DNA of 64,000 nucleotides from Saccharomycopsis crataegensis (lineage: Eukaryota > Ascomycota > Saccharomycetes > Ascoideales > Saccharomycopsidaceae). Location: contig NW_027043830.1 of the NCBI RefSeq assembly GCF_037102585.1, positions 558,001 through 622,000 on the forward strand, written 5' to 3'. Numbering within the stretch: the stretch's first letter is position 1; every line of letters begins with the position of its first letter. A program made the position numbers and the translations under genes. A model generated the notes under the pieces. The model worked only from the letters and a program-made list of their open reading frames with translations, was not told the DNA's origin and searched no databases. Shown here piece by piece: positions 8,185 through 16,780 of this stretch.

Positions 8185-10959
8185 ATGGATTCCGGTAAGA
8201 GGAAAAGGAACAGAGTCGCTCAATCGTGCACTATTTGTCGGGTAAAGAAAAAGAGGTGTGATAAGGTTAGGCCAGTATGTGGATATTGTCAGGAGCATGG
8301 ATTCTCCGCAAGTTGTCAATATGATGAAGACAGGATACTTCGAGAAACAATTTCAAGGATCCGCAAACCAGATGTAGTCTCATCAGAGACAGAAATACAG
8401 AGTTTACAGGCTCAAGTTTCGAACATGAGTCAACATATTGAGAAACTAGAGCTGTTGTTGAGCCAATATTCAGAAGCATCGAGTATCTCTGTAACGTCAA
8501 ATCATCACCAAATGCAACAACAACAACGCCCGATAATTTCCGAGAAGGATACCATTGATTTCAGCAATAACCTTGTTGTCAGTAGCCGATCAAACTCCTT
8601 GGTGTATACGCACCCATTCCATTGGCTCATGCTTCTTCGTGGGGATCTTTTCCAAACTGTTCTCTTGTTTTTGAATCGTTGTTATCGTCACATCAAGCAG
8701 AAGTTTAAAGAGGCAGAAATCGACAATGATTTAAGCGTATTGATCAATCCTTTGCCATCACAATTGAATGAAGGATTTAAGAATGATAAATTGCTATTCA
8801 TTTTAAATTTTCTCTTGGATAAAGAAAGTCCGTTATTCGAACAGAATTCAAAATATGTTACCCAGACATTTGCCTCGAAGCATGCGGTGATTACTTTCCC
8901 ATCTTTCATTGACAGCTTCTTGTATAATGCGACATCTAGAACATCTTTAATTGAAGAGATCGCCAACATTCTTCCTAAACAACAAAGCCACATCCAATTT
9001 CTTTGGAACGTTTTTGAAAGATATGTGTACCCATTTGTGCCAATTTTAAACTTGAAAGCGTTCAAGCGAGACATTGAATTGATCATTGTTGGTCTTAAAA
9101 TTGATGACAGAAGTACAAATAATGTTGCCAATCATGATGATTTTATTCTGCTCAATATTACATTAACATCGGTCATTGATCTCTCAATGATTGGATGTTT
9201 TTTGATAATCCTCCGGATCAGTTACTCCGTACTCCGGTATAATCCTGATTTACTAACTCCCAAAAACCCTATTGAACGGGAAATTGTCAATATTGATAAT
9301 TTGCAATATATCAGCAGGGAGTATATAACCTTGGCATCGGCCTGTTTTTCCCAAGCAAAAGCGTTCCTCAAACCAAACATCAACGTTTTAAACGCGTATA
9401 TGTTTATTTATTATTACATCACGTCGGCCGAAGAGCATGCTGGGGCGATTCCATTAGATGAGCGATCTATTCTACTAGGCACAATCCATTCCTTTGCCAC
9501 TTCCATTGGATTATCACAAGATTGGTCAACTGTTTTAGTTAGGGAGGGCGCACCGCATCCCGGATCAGATTTCCAAGATAAGGAGAGTCTAGTGTACATT
9601 ACGAGAAAGCTATGGTATTCGATACAAGATTTTATTTGTGATGAGTTTGTATTGGATGCTTCTCCATTGACAAACCTAATTAAGGAGAGCTCTAGTGGGT
9701 CAGTGCAATTACCAAAGAAACCATTATTGAAGGCGGGAGCCACTCCACTGATAAATACATTATCAGTTGACCTTGAGGATCAATTGAACCTGTTGATTGA
9801 CTTGAATTTCGCAAAGAAAAAGGAAGTGAACAAACTAGTAAGTGACATCAACTGTGCCATTGATATTACGGGAGCCACTAAGGTCAAAGACATTTATTGG
9901 TGCTATGAAGAGTATAATGAATATCTCATCACTTCATTTGGTGACGCTCATTCATTCTTTACCAATAATGATAATTTCAAATCATTCACGCCAGTGGACT
10001 CCGGTAAAAAAATCGTGCTTACTGATATTTATTTGATCACTTTGCATAAAGTGATGCAATTTGAAAGATTTTTGATGATATTTTCGTTGAAATTGAAACT
10101 CACTATATGTTTATTGACTCGTTATGAAAACTCCGGGAATCAGGCCCTTTACTCATTCTTTTTACGGGATTTCGTAACCAGTGTTGCGTTAGTGGTGAAA
10201 GTTCTAATAAAAGAATACTCTATGAACAACAAAACATTTTTGAATATTAATATTGATGGGATGTCAAATGTTGATTTGAAAAATTTTAATTTCAGAATTA
10301 CGCCAAAATTCGAAAAACTTGTGAGAATTGTATTATCTTGTGGCTTATCTTTATTGCTCCGAATTTTCATATCAATATTCTTACTCCATCATCGAGTCAG
10401 AGAATTATCATTCGATCATGATCCGTTGAATTTGCAAGCACTGGAAACTCTTATTGAAAAAATCGAATGTTTTATTAAATTCAGGAATATTCTTTTTCAG
10501 AGTATGGACATAATTTTCAAAGGACACTTTGAGAAGCATATTCGATTTTATTATTATGGGCTCAAGAGTCTTTTCCCGTTCTTGGTGACATTGATAGAAT
10601 ACAGAAACCTTGAAAAATTAATGACCGAAAATCCTGATGCCGATAATTTTGAGTTCTTCAATTTTCTTTTTTCCTACAAAAAGCTCAATGGGGGGCATCT
10701 AAGTGATGATTCCTTACCCACAACTGGGCGTTTCTTTGATAATGAATATCCTCTCGTTCAAATTCCCGATGATTTTTCACTTTTAAAATTTTCCCCTTCA
10801 GTTTTGCAAGCTTATCATGAAATATTGGAAAGTAACGCCAGTGTTCTAAATGAATTGCAGAAAATTATTGATTCCGATGAGTTATATCACACTATCAAAC
10901 AAGAAGATTCGCCAGATTTTTTGCAAACCCTTGAAAAATTCTTCAAAGAAGGTACCTGA
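8185..10959 (+). CDS. Zn2Cys6 transcription factor (TF2, paralogue of TF1)
   Basis: 924 residues. Zinc-cluster cysteines 15, 18, 25, 32, 35 and 44 have exactly the spacing of TF1. A short coiled segment (about 72-94, ending EKLELLLSQ) and a Gln-rich patch (MQQQQRP) follow. The middle block HIQFLWNVFERYVYPFVPIL aligns directly with TF1, as do DLSVLINPLPSQLNEGFK and CFSQAKAF. Conservation extends to the C-terminal helical region, so both copies are under constraint and both look intact. DNA target and inducer are unknown. The stop is only 28 bases from the stop of the convergent WD-repeat gene. Confidence 0.92.
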   Translation: MDSGKRKRNRVAQSCTICRVKKKRCDKVRPVCGYCQEHGFSASCQYDEDRILRETISRIRKPDVVSSETEIQSLQAQVSNMSQHIEKLELLLSQYSEASSISVTSNHHQMQQQQRPIISEKDTIDFSNNLVVSSRSNSLVYTHPFHWLMLLRGDLFQTVLLFLNRCYRHIKQKFKEAEIDNDLSVLINPLPSQLNEGFKNDKLLFILNFLLDKESPLFEQNSKYVTQTFASKHAVITFPSFIDSFLYNATSRTSLIEEIANILPKQQSHIQFLWNVFERYVYPFVPILNLKAFKRDIELIIVGLKIDDRSTNNVANHDDFILLNITLTSVIDLSMIGCFLIILRISYSVLRYNPDLLTPKNPIEREIVNIDNLQYISREYITLASACFSQAKAFLKPNINVLNAYMFIYYYITSAEEHAGAIPLDERSILLGTIHSFATSIGLSQDWSTVLVREGAPHPGSDFQDKESLVYITRKLWYSIQDFICDEFVLDASPLTNLIKESSSGSVQLPKKPLLKAGATPLINTLSVDLEDQLNLLIDLNFAKKKEVNKLVSDINCAIDITGATKVKDIYWCYEEYNEYLITSFGDAHSFFTNNDNFKSFTPVDSGKKIVLTDIYLITLHKVMQFERFLMIFSLKLKLTICLLTRYENSGNQALYSFFLRDFVTSVALVVKVLIKEYSMNNKTFLNINIDGMSNVDLKNFNFRITPKFEKLVRIVLSCGLSLLLRIFISIFLLHHRVRELSFDHDPLNLQALETLIEKIECFIKFRNILFQSMDIIFKGHFEKHIRFYYYGLKSLFPFLVTLIEYRNLEKLMTENPDADNFEFFNFLFSYKKLNGGHLSDDSLPTTGRFFDNEYPLVQIPDDFSLLKFSPSVLQAYHEILESNASVLNELQKIIDSDELYHTIKQEDSPDFLQTLEKFFKEGT

Positions 10960-10987
10960 TAAAGAAAAAAAAAAAAAATTCACCAAG

Positions 10988-13063
10988 TCAACTCTGTCCT
11001 CCTTTTCGTCTTTTGAAACGAAATGTATCTTCTTCATTATTTGTTTTTATTGCAGTAGCCCATTCACCTTGTTGAACATCGTTGATAATTTTGACTGCGT
11101 TGGTATCGTCATCAATCAATAACTGAGAAGACAGATCATCAAAATCCTCTTCTTCTTCCTGTGGTAGCCATACGTTTTCTTCCTCCAAATTTTCAGGATC
11201 ACTTGACATGATAGTACCGCAATCATTCAATACTGCCGCTGTAAACTCTTTAAATGGTTCCCAAAGTTTTTGTGAAAGGTGAACTTCGATAATCACGAAT
11301 TCTTTGATTCCACGACACATTATTCTTAATGATGGAACGGCGTTCATCCATTGAGCTTCCAAGATTTTCCCAAAAAATCCTTCATCGGTATCATGGTTTT
11401 TATGATTAAAATTCACCGATAATGGTATAGTTGAAGATATTGGCTTTATCACCAAAGGCCGCGACCAATGTGAATTCCAAAGAATCAAGGTTTCATCGGT
11501 GATAATTAATAGTAGTCCGGGAATTGTTGGATGCCAATTTAGCTGTCTGATGTCCGAGGATGCGTAAACAACACTTAGCAATGGATAATTAGTATTATTA
11601 ATGTTCCAAATAAATGCTGCTCTAGAAATTGATTTGGCTTTAGTGGCCACCAAATTTTGTAGTTTTGTGAGGTAATCGACGTAAGAAATCGCAAATTCTT
11701 GATTTTTGAGTTTCATTATTCCCTGAAATTTTATCTTGTTCTCTTGTTGAATGATTTCCATTCCTCTCTCTTTGGAATTTTGGGGCATAATATATGATTC
11801 CCCTACAGTAATTTTCTCCATTGAGCCCGTAATATCTTGTTCCCAAATTACTAATTCTCTGGATGCATCTTCTAAAAGTACCGTATTTCTATGCTTCAAT
11901 ATCATGAGCTCCAGAATTCCCAAATTCGTAGTGTAAATTCGTACATTTTCTTCTAAATCCCCTAAGAGTATCAATTCAATGATAGTTTCCAACACTTTAT
12001 GATTATTATCAACGTTCTTTTGCCCGAGTACGGATAGAGACATGACCCCCCATGTCAATAAGGTGTTCACCATTTTTACTTCGCATTGCAATATCGGGTG
12101 ACCAATATTACTGCTTGGTATTTTTCCAATTCCAAATATATTATAGAGAGAAATCATTTCATCAACAACACAAAGCCACTTGCCGGTCATCGACCAAGAA
12201 ATAAATGCTGGCGATCTAGGTAATCTGAATTTTCCCATTGGAACAAGTTCTTCAACGTCGTATTGGCGCCTTAGAATGGTAAAATGGCGAATATATTTCA
12301 CTCCACTATCTGACAGCCCTATCGAGATAATTCCAGGACCGTTGTTACCAGAAGTAGTAGAACGTCTCAAAATTTCCAGACTTTGAGGCTTGGGGAATTC
12401 ATATACGAAACGTGCTGGTGAATCATCAATCTTTAAAATTTTGCAAACCAAATCAAATTCATAGAATATTACTAGAAAGTTACAACCGTTCTTTCCGTGA
12501 GGATCACCAATCCATTCAGTTTTGATCATTCGAAAGTCTTTTCGAGTATCACCATTTATTGATAGTTGGAATTCATTATTGGCAACGCTGAACACATGAA
12601 TGGTATTGAATACTTTATCAAGAACGGAGATTTTATAACACCTAGACGAATAATTATTGTTTAATTCCCACAGTAATTGAAAGTCATGCTTGTTGTTGGT
12701 AGTTGTTTCATCCCTAGGTTTAGGGATTTCTTTAGCGCCATTGTTCATTTTGAATGAGCCTTTTATGGAATGGCGCTCCAAAAATTCCTCGACCTTGTTA
12801 ATTGGTGCATCATTTTCATGCTTTTTTAAATCAATTTTCTGCAGCAATTTGCTAAGATTCTTTTCAAGAATAATTGAGTAACTGTTATTTTCAATCGATC
12901 TAACAATAAGCTTGTACTGATCTTGTAATTGAAAAATGTACGCCAAATATGAACCGCATGGCGACACTACCGGACGAAATCTAGATCTGAGAGTATTCAG
13001 GAAATGTAGTGAACTGCTTCCCGGAGACCTCCTCTCAAAGAAATTCTTAGGATGATGATTCAT
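10988..13063 (-). CDS. WD-repeat protein, WRAP73/Wdr8-like
   Basis: 691 residues. WD-type beta-propeller blades are visible at the N-terminus (VVSPCGSYLAYIFQ), in the middle (FISWSMTGKWLCVVDEMISL) and near residue 525 (QLNWHPTIPGLLLIITDETL, followed by ILWNSHW). The order and the long C-terminal region resemble the WRAP73/Wdr8 family, which works with Msd1/SSX2IP to anchor microtubule minus ends at the spindle pole in fission yeast and animals. The acidic C-terminus (EEEEEDFDDLSSQLLIDDD) ends in a basic tail. Start: the first ATG after an in-frame stop. A 20-codon upstream ORF ends 12 bases before it. The family call is moderate; a real gene is certain. Confidence 0.6.
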   Translation of the reverse strand: MNHHPKNFFERRSPGSSSLHFLNTLRSRFRPVVSPCGSYLAYIFQLQDQYKLIVRSIENNSYSIILEKNLSKLLQKIDLKKHENDAPINKVEEFLERHSIKGSFKMNNGAKEIPKPRDETTTNNKHDFQLLWELNNNYSSRCYKISVLDKVFNTIHVFSVANNEFQLSINGDTRKDFRMIKTEWIGDPHGKNGCNFLVIFYEFDLVCKILKIDDSPARFVYEFPKPQSLEILRRSTTSGNNGPGIISIGLSDSGVKYIRHFTILRRQYDVEELVPMGKFRLPRSPAFISWSMTGKWLCVVDEMISLYNIFGIGKIPSSNIGHPILQCEVKMVNTLLTWGVMSLSVLGQKNVDNNHKVLETIIELILLGDLEENVRIYTTNLGILELMILKHRNTVLLEDASRELVIWEQDITGSMEKITVGESYIMPQNSKERGMEIIQQENKIKFQGIMKLKNQEFAISYVDYLTKLQNLVATKAKSISRAAFIWNINNTNYPLLSVVYASSDIRQLNWHPTIPGLLLIITDETLILWNSHWSRPLVIKPISSTIPLSVNFNHKNHDTDEGFFGKILEAQWMNAVPSLRIMCRGIKEFVIIEVHLSQKLWEPFKEFTAAVLNDCGTIMSSDPENLEEENVWLPQEEEEDFDDLSSQLLIDDDTNAVKIINDVQQGEWATAIKTNNEEDTFRFKRRKGGQS

Positions 13064-13075
13064 TTTATGGTACGT

Positions 13076-13138
13076 TTAAACTGAATGCTTTTGTTTATGT
13101 CGTCTGTTTTTCTGTGAATTTTTCTGGTGATGATTCAT
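13076..13138 (-). promoter_or_regulatory. 20-codon upstream ORF before the WD-repeat gene
   Basis: ATG at 13138 with a TAA ending at 13076, 12 bases before the main ATG. The peptide begins MNHHQKN, while the main protein begins MNHHPKN, and the first dozen bases of both are nearly identical, suggesting a short local duplication. It could reduce or gate translation of the main frame. An alternative is that transcription starts between the two and the uORF is never translated. Confidence 0.35.
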
Positions 13139-13762
13139 GTTTCTGAACCTCAGTACACTATTTCGCAAAAAAAAAAAAGAAATAAATAAATAAATAAACA
13201 ATTCAGATATTTCAAGAGTCGCGTTCGTTCTATCAAACGATATATCTTGGTCAATGTTAGGAATATTGAACAATAACAAATCTGAGGACTTCTGAATGTG
13301 GTCAGGTGGCATGTCACATGCGCATTCCACTTTAGTGTATAGGAAGAACCATTTTCACAATTCATCCCTTTCCAGCCACCAAGAATGAATTATTTTTTCA
13401 TTTTGATTAAATTTTTAGTCGATTTCTCCTGTATTATTAGCTTTTCTTTTTCTTTTTCTGTTCAATCAGATCGATGTTCTATAACCTATATTACATCATT
13501 ATTCTTTTGAAAGTGCCAGTCCCTTGGGTTAATGGCATTTATTCCTGAATTTCCTCTGTACATCATCACCACTAGATCGAAACGTTACGTTGCAAAAAAA
13601 AAAAAATTATTAATGTTTTTAGCTCATATTATTATTAAATTATTAAACAACAGAGAAAAACGAAAAAATTAACAGATAAACAAAAATAGCAATGGAAAAT
13701 AATTATACAGAAAGCCGCCTAAAAAAAAATCTAACCAACTTTTTTTTTTTAAGAGAATAATC
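13139..13762. other. Intergenic: promoter of WD-repeat gene and 3' region of APT1
   Basis: About 620 bases, AT-rich, with an AAAT microsatellite near 13180-13198 and several A/T homopolymers. No gene or RNA recognised. Confidence 0.5.
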
Positions 13763-14329
13763 TTATTGCAATTTCTCGGTTTGGCCACTCAATAAAGTGA
13801 AAGTGTTGGCTTGCAACTTGTCTCTACCCTTCAAGAAATCTAATTCCATGACGAACAAAAATTCCAAGATCTTGGCGCCTTCGTTCTTTAAAACTAATTC
13901 CCCGGCAGCTTGAGCACTACCACCAGTGGCCAAGATATCATCGACAATAAGGACGGTACTACCAGATTTGATAATGCTGTCTTGCATTTCAAAAGTATCT
14001 TCACCGTATTCTTTCTTGAAAGTGACTTGATGTGTCTTACCTGGCAATTTACCTGGCTTTCTAACTGGGATGAAACCAGCACCGAGGGCAAGAGCCAAAG
14101 TTGGGCCAAAAAGAAACCCACGAGATTCAAGACCAACCACATAATCGATCTTTTGGTTAGGAAATTGTTGCTTCACATGAAGAACAAAAGCATCGATGAG
14201 CTTCTGGAAATCTTCAGGGTTTGAGAAGATTGGGAGGAAATCTTCAAAGAGAATACCTTCTTTTGGGAAGTTTGGATATTGTTTAAGACATCCTTTAAGA
14301 TAAGTAGAAAGAGAGGCCAATTCAGACAT
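13763..14329 (-). CDS. APT1: Adenine phosphoribosyltransferase
   Basis: 188 residues, the normal family length. It converts adenine and PRPP to AMP and pyrophosphate in purine salvage, in the cytosol. The PRPP-binding signature VLIVDDILATGGS is intact near residue 130. The N-terminal FPKEGILFEDFLPI and VVGLESRGFLFGP segments, which form the base pocket of the APRT family, are present. The ATG at 14329 gives an N-terminus (MSELASLSTYL) matching yeast homologues. The promoter side carries poly-A tracts at about 14420-14450. The next feature is the tRNA-like gene about 330 bases upstream. Confidence 0.96.
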   Translation of the reverse strand: MSELASLSTYLKGCLKQYPNFPKEGILFEDFLPIFSNPEDFQKLIDAFVLHVKQQFPNQKIDYVVGLESRGFLFGPTLALALGAGFIPVRKPGKLPGKTHQVTFKKEYGEDTFEMQDSIIKSGSTVLIVDDILATGGSAQAAGELVLKNEGAKILEFLFVMELDFLKGRDKLQANTFTLLSGQTEKLQ

Positions 14330-14660
14330 ATTTTGTAAAATGTTATTCTGATTATTTATTTAGAGTTGTATTACCAAAGGGATCAGGATTTAGAAAAAAT
14401 TAAAATTTTTGGGATACCGAGGAGAAAAAAAAAAGAAAGAAAAAAAACCACGACTTTTCCTCTTTTCAGGTCAGACATTCATTTTGGCACTAAAATGATG
14501 AAACCTGACTGTACTAAACCCAGTAACAAATAAATTATGTTTCCATTTCAGATTTCTTACTAAATGAGCCGCCAGCATTATATTGAAACTGAGTTCTAAA
14601 AACAAAAAAATTAAAATGAAGAAAGTCAAATAAAGAGTTGTTTAACAACTTCAATGCACT

Positions 14661-14731
14661 GGTCTCACAGAGATTCGAACTCTGGATCCTCAAGGAGTGA
14701 ACTTGATGCGGTACCACTGCGCCATAAGACC
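14661..14731 (-). tRNA. tRNA-like gene, predicted anticodon CAC (Val), unusual U37
   Basis: 71 bases fold as a cloverleaf: a 7-bp acceptor (GGTCTTA with TGAGACC, one G-U), a 3-bp D stem, a 5-bp anticodon stem (TCAAG/CTTGA), a 5-nt variable loop and a 5-bp T stem (CAGAG/CTCTG) with loop TTCGAAT. Internal A box (TGGCGCAGTGG) and B box (GTTCGAATC) fit Pol III consensus. The anticodon loop is TTCACTC, so position 34-36 reads CAC, but position 37 is T instead of a purine, which is rare in working tRNAs. The first T-run downstream is about 50 nt away. It could be a real tRNA or a young pseudogene. Confidence 0.65.
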
Positions 14732-15486
14732 GGTGTGACACTTTAATTTTTGTGTTTATATGACCAAGTCAAATTTTTGCTTACGTAATCAACTTGATTT
14801 ATATCATTACTACTGGGAGCTGAATAGTCGATCAAAAAAAAAAAAAAAAAAAAAAAAATAACAAAAACAATAACAAAAAAAAACATTTTATTTAAATACT
14901 AATAATTATCACTAAAGGGTTTTTCACCATATGATATGGTTTTCCCTAACATATATAATGAGCATTAGCTTATAAGATTTTACATAGATATATATAATTA
15001 TATATTTATTAATAAATTGAACTTTGAAGGAAAAAAAAAATAATCGATGACTAATGCCAATAATCACAAAAATAGCTTATAAAGTATTATTGGTTTTGAA
15101 AAAAGGTATTTGAAAGTAAAGAGCACTCTGTTTATTATTTTCGCAATATATTGGGTACTCATTTGATACTGTTATGGGAGGTTCTGGTGTTTTTATGAAT
15201 GTTTGGTTATTCATGTCCCTTTAGAAACGGGCATTCGTAGTACAGTGATCTTGAAGCGTCTGCGCTTTTCATATTGGCATGTAATGCTATATATATATGT
15301 ATATGAGTATAAGTAATTGAAAATGGCGAGATAGAACACAGACTATATGATGACTTTTCTTCATAACATTTTGTATCATGTTGGGGATTGTTGACGATTG
15401 TTTCGACACTAATTTGATGCCTTCTCATCTTCCATACCTCTCCAAAAACAAAAAGAAGAACAAGTTGAATTATCAACTTTAACACT

Positions 15487-15557
15487 TGTCTCACAGACAT
15501 TCGAGCTCTGGATCTTCAAGGAGTGAACTTGATGTGGTACCACTACGGCATAAGACC
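15487..15557 (-). pseudogene. Decayed tRNA copy (about 90% identical to 14661-14731)
   Basis: The same 71-base length, with 7 differences from the tRNA-like gene at 14661-14731. The differences break the first acceptor pair, the D stem, the A box and one T-stem pair, and change the conserved TTC of the T loop to CTC. The whole 17-base anticodon arm (TCAAGTTCACTCCTTGA) is unchanged. Flanking bases are also related, so the copied unit was larger than the tRNA. Most likely a non-functional duplicate. Confidence 0.65.
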
Positions 15558-15710
15558 CGTGTGGAAGTATAAGAGAAGGGAAATATCTCAAATGAAATGT
15601 CTTGTAGCCATAATAATTTTGAGTGCCAAAACCCTTCAACAAAGACCTCCATCTCAGTTCATGATGCTCCTAGTGATGACTAATTCACTAGCGATTTCAT
15701 ATCATATTTA

Positions 15711-15775
15711 CACATTGTACCTTTTTTCCTTAATAATCTTGATTTTTGAGTTTTTTACCGCTGATGTGATTAATC
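15711..15775 (+). repeat. Diverged repeat, copy A
   Basis: About 65 bases beginning CACATTG, then a T run, a CTTRATAAT-type segment and ending TGATGTGA. It aligns with 16183-16242 at roughly three quarters identity with one or two single-base gaps. Origin unknown; possibly an old insertion remnant. Confidence 0.45.
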
Positions 15776-16182
15776 CTTGAACCAAGAAGTGTGATGTTGT
15801 AAGAAAGTTATAGTATTTTACTTTACCTATTAGAAAGACCGACATGAAATGCCTGGCTTGCATGTTATTTAGAACCTCTATGACTCGTTAATATTCAATT
15901 CATTCATTTTTAGTTGAGTTAAGTTTGAAATTTGTTAATAGTGACAAATAACTATGCTATTAATATGCGCATGGAATCTTGTTATTATCTCTCACTGATA
16001 GTGAGCAATGAGGAAAAGATGAAGTTCCAATTTGATTTTTTTGCGATTTTGGCTTGGTTTTACACTTGATTTTGGCTTGATTTGATTTGAAATTGAAATT
16101 GAAATACCAATTTATTGAACAGATCACCTACTCTTTCGCCAAGGGCCTATTGACTCACATAAATCAGTCTAAATCATACAAT

Positions 16183-16242
16183 CACATTGCACTTTTTTCC
16201 CTTGATAATTTCGATTGTCAATTTTTTATCAGTGATGTGACT
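16183..16242 (+). repeat. Diverged repeat, copy B
   Basis: Second copy of the repeat at 15711-15775 in the same orientation, about 470 bases away. Shared blocks are CACATTG, the TTTTTTCC segment, GATAAT and GTGATGTGA. Confidence 0.45.
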
Positions 16243-16780
16243 AGTTAGTGTACTGTTCACACTAACAGGGTGGCTATCAACACTTTGTAATACAGATGAC
16301 AAAAGCACGCTAAAAGTACACTGGAAAGCAAAATATTCACTATTTATCAGGGGAAAGATATCCTTTTCGGTGTCCTTTCAACTAAAAGTACATAAAAATT
16401 CAAAATTGGCAATCTCTACTTTGTAATAGCAAGTTTTATATCAAGTGTTAATTGATATTACAAGATAAGCGCTATTTCACATTGATATCATGATCAAAGA
16501 GAATTCTTTTTATCGTTCACAGATGAGTCTCTAGAAAATGCTTACACCTTTAACAAAAATAAAATTAGGCATAATTATCAATATTGATTTTTTTTTTGTA
16601 AGCAATAGTAAAACCGGAATCAAATAAAAGAAAAAGAGCTTTATATAAAGAGTCTAATAAAAGAATTAAAGTGAGCCAAGAATAAACCCAATAAACAAAA
16701 TTCAAAAGCGACAATTAGAAACAAAAAAAGAAAAATAACAAGAATATGAAGAAGAAAAAAAAAGAAATGATATACAAAAT

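Larger units (their letters stand above)
14732..16780. other. Gene-poor 2 kb with tRNA pseudogene and diverged repeats
   Basis: No intact protein gene. Contents: a 25-base A tract (14834-14858), AT-rich sequence, a decayed tRNA copy (15487-15557), a diverged repeat pair (15711-15775 and 16183-16242), short internal repeats of a GATTTTGGCTTG type near 16040-16090, and a small inverted repeat (TTAGTGT/ACACTAA, 16244-16264). The clutter beside a tRNA gene is typical of old insertion sites in yeasts, but I cannot assign an element family. Confidence 0.5.
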
